NCBI GenBank assembly: GCA_020744425.1
Contig: JAGMUV010000028.1
Span: 682,001 to 746,000 of the forward strand
Length of the DNA stretch: 64,000 nt
Origin: Dactylonectria macrodidyma
Lineage: Eukaryota > Ascomycota > Sordariomycetes > Hypocreales > Nectriaceae
Direction of reading: 5' to 3'
Shown here: positions 63,623 through 64,000 of the stretch, piece after piece
Layout: each line of letters starts with the position of its first letter
Numbering within the stretch: the first letter of the stretch is position 1
The notes under the pieces: model-generated
Told to the model about the DNA's origin: nothing
Seen by the model: the letters and a program-made list of their open reading frames with translations, nothing else
Databases searched by the model: none
Translations under genes and position numbers: made by a program

Positions 63623-64000
63623 ATGCCTATCTCGCGGCTTCGATTGGAATATACAGAGGACTACATGGCTGAGGTTATATTAGATATTACTAATAATGGC
63701 TTCCGAGACAGGGAGTGCTCCGAAGGACTCTAATCAACAGACTTAACGGCCGGGGAGCTGTGAAAGAGCAGATTCACCCTCGCCAACGTTTGCCCAAGAA
63801 TCAAGAGGACAGGTTGGCTTTCTGAATACTCCGTCAGGAATCCTTAGGCTATGCTCCGTCCCACAATCAGATCCGCGCTTGCATCATAGGCTTGTTAGGA
63901 CAGCAGGGCGAACATCCCGAGTTAGGACGCAATTAGGTGACCAGATTTATCAAGCGCCGCACAGACCTAAAGACCAAGATGGTTAGACATTAAGAAGCCA
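63623..64000 (+). pseudogene. Fot1/pogo-type transposase relic, cut by window edge
   Basis: N-terminus of a fungal Fot1/pogo transposase. MPISRLRLEYTEDYMAEVI opens the frame, which shifts near 63712 into LINRLNGRGAVKEQIHPRQR and DRLAF, then ILRQESLGYAPSHNQIRA, LLGQQGEHPELGRN and VTRFIKRRTDLKTKMVRH. This is the helix-turn-helix DNA-binding half. Three stops follow DRLAF, GRN and MVRH; they fit Trp, Trp and Gln codons, so again G-to-A and C-to-T. The DDE half lies beyond the window. Confidence 0.85.

Noticed and set aside
1..64000. tRNA, rRNA genes and CRISPR arrays
   Set aside because: None recognised by eye; the repeats present are coding arrays or minisatellites, and CRISPR is not expected in a fungal nuclear genome. 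A tRNAscan run would be decisive for tRNAs.

Overview
The window is nuclear DNA of a filamentous ascomycete (Pezizomycotina, probably a Sordariomycete; I cannot name the genus). Evidence: short GT-AG introns of about 45-96 nt with fungal branch-site motifs, HET, HeLo, NACHT_N-like, Clr5 and MYND protein families, fungal Tc1, hAT and Fot1/pogo transposons, and decayed genes whose stop codons are almost all reached by C-to-T or G-to-A changes, the pattern left by repeat-induced point mutation (RIP). It is an accessory region dominated by STAND/NLR-type receptors (NACHT or NB-ARC ATPases with repeat domains) and their cell-death partners.

Layout: 1-936 Tc1 transposase relic; 1.4-6.5 kb (-) NACHT receptor with about 24 thirty-two-residue repeats; 10.2-14.9 kb an NB-ARC relic, a nucleoside-phosphorylase (PNP) pseudogene and an intact NB-ARC-TPR receptor, all three sharing one short Gly/Asn/Phe motif; 15.7-16.5 kb a head-to-head pair of relics of an NWD2-like receptor and a HET-S-like protein; 17.4-21.6 and 23.6-28.0 kb two intact PNP-NACHT-ankyrin receptors; 30.2-33.2 kb a broken HeLo-like-NACHT-ankyrin gene; 34.5-41.2 kb a second NWD2/HET-S-like head-to-head pair, RIP-damaged and split by a 2.8-kb hAT element with perfect 8-bp target duplications; 42.4-46.1 kb (-) an intact NWD2-like NACHT-WD40 receptor that keeps the HET-s-related amyloid motif.

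The right part is sparser: a GDxGSW-type protein (47.6 kb), a five-exon Clr5/C2H2 gene (49.1-52.9 kb), a decayed MYND gene, a small membrane protein, an intact HET-domain gene (58.4-60.5 kb), a PIF1-helicase fragment, an RNase III-like gene lacking two catalytic acids, and a Fot1/pogo transposase relic at the right edge.

How they fit together: in the HET-S/NWD2 system a receptor with a short N-terminal amyloid motif templates the matching C-terminal motif of a pore-forming HeLo protein. Two relic pairs and one intact receptor of that type are visible. The PNP/NB-ARC locus has the same layout with a different motif and a PNP domain in place of HeLo, so it may be a second, separate amyloid-signalling system. 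Gene models were built by hand from reading frames and splice signals; no database search was possible.
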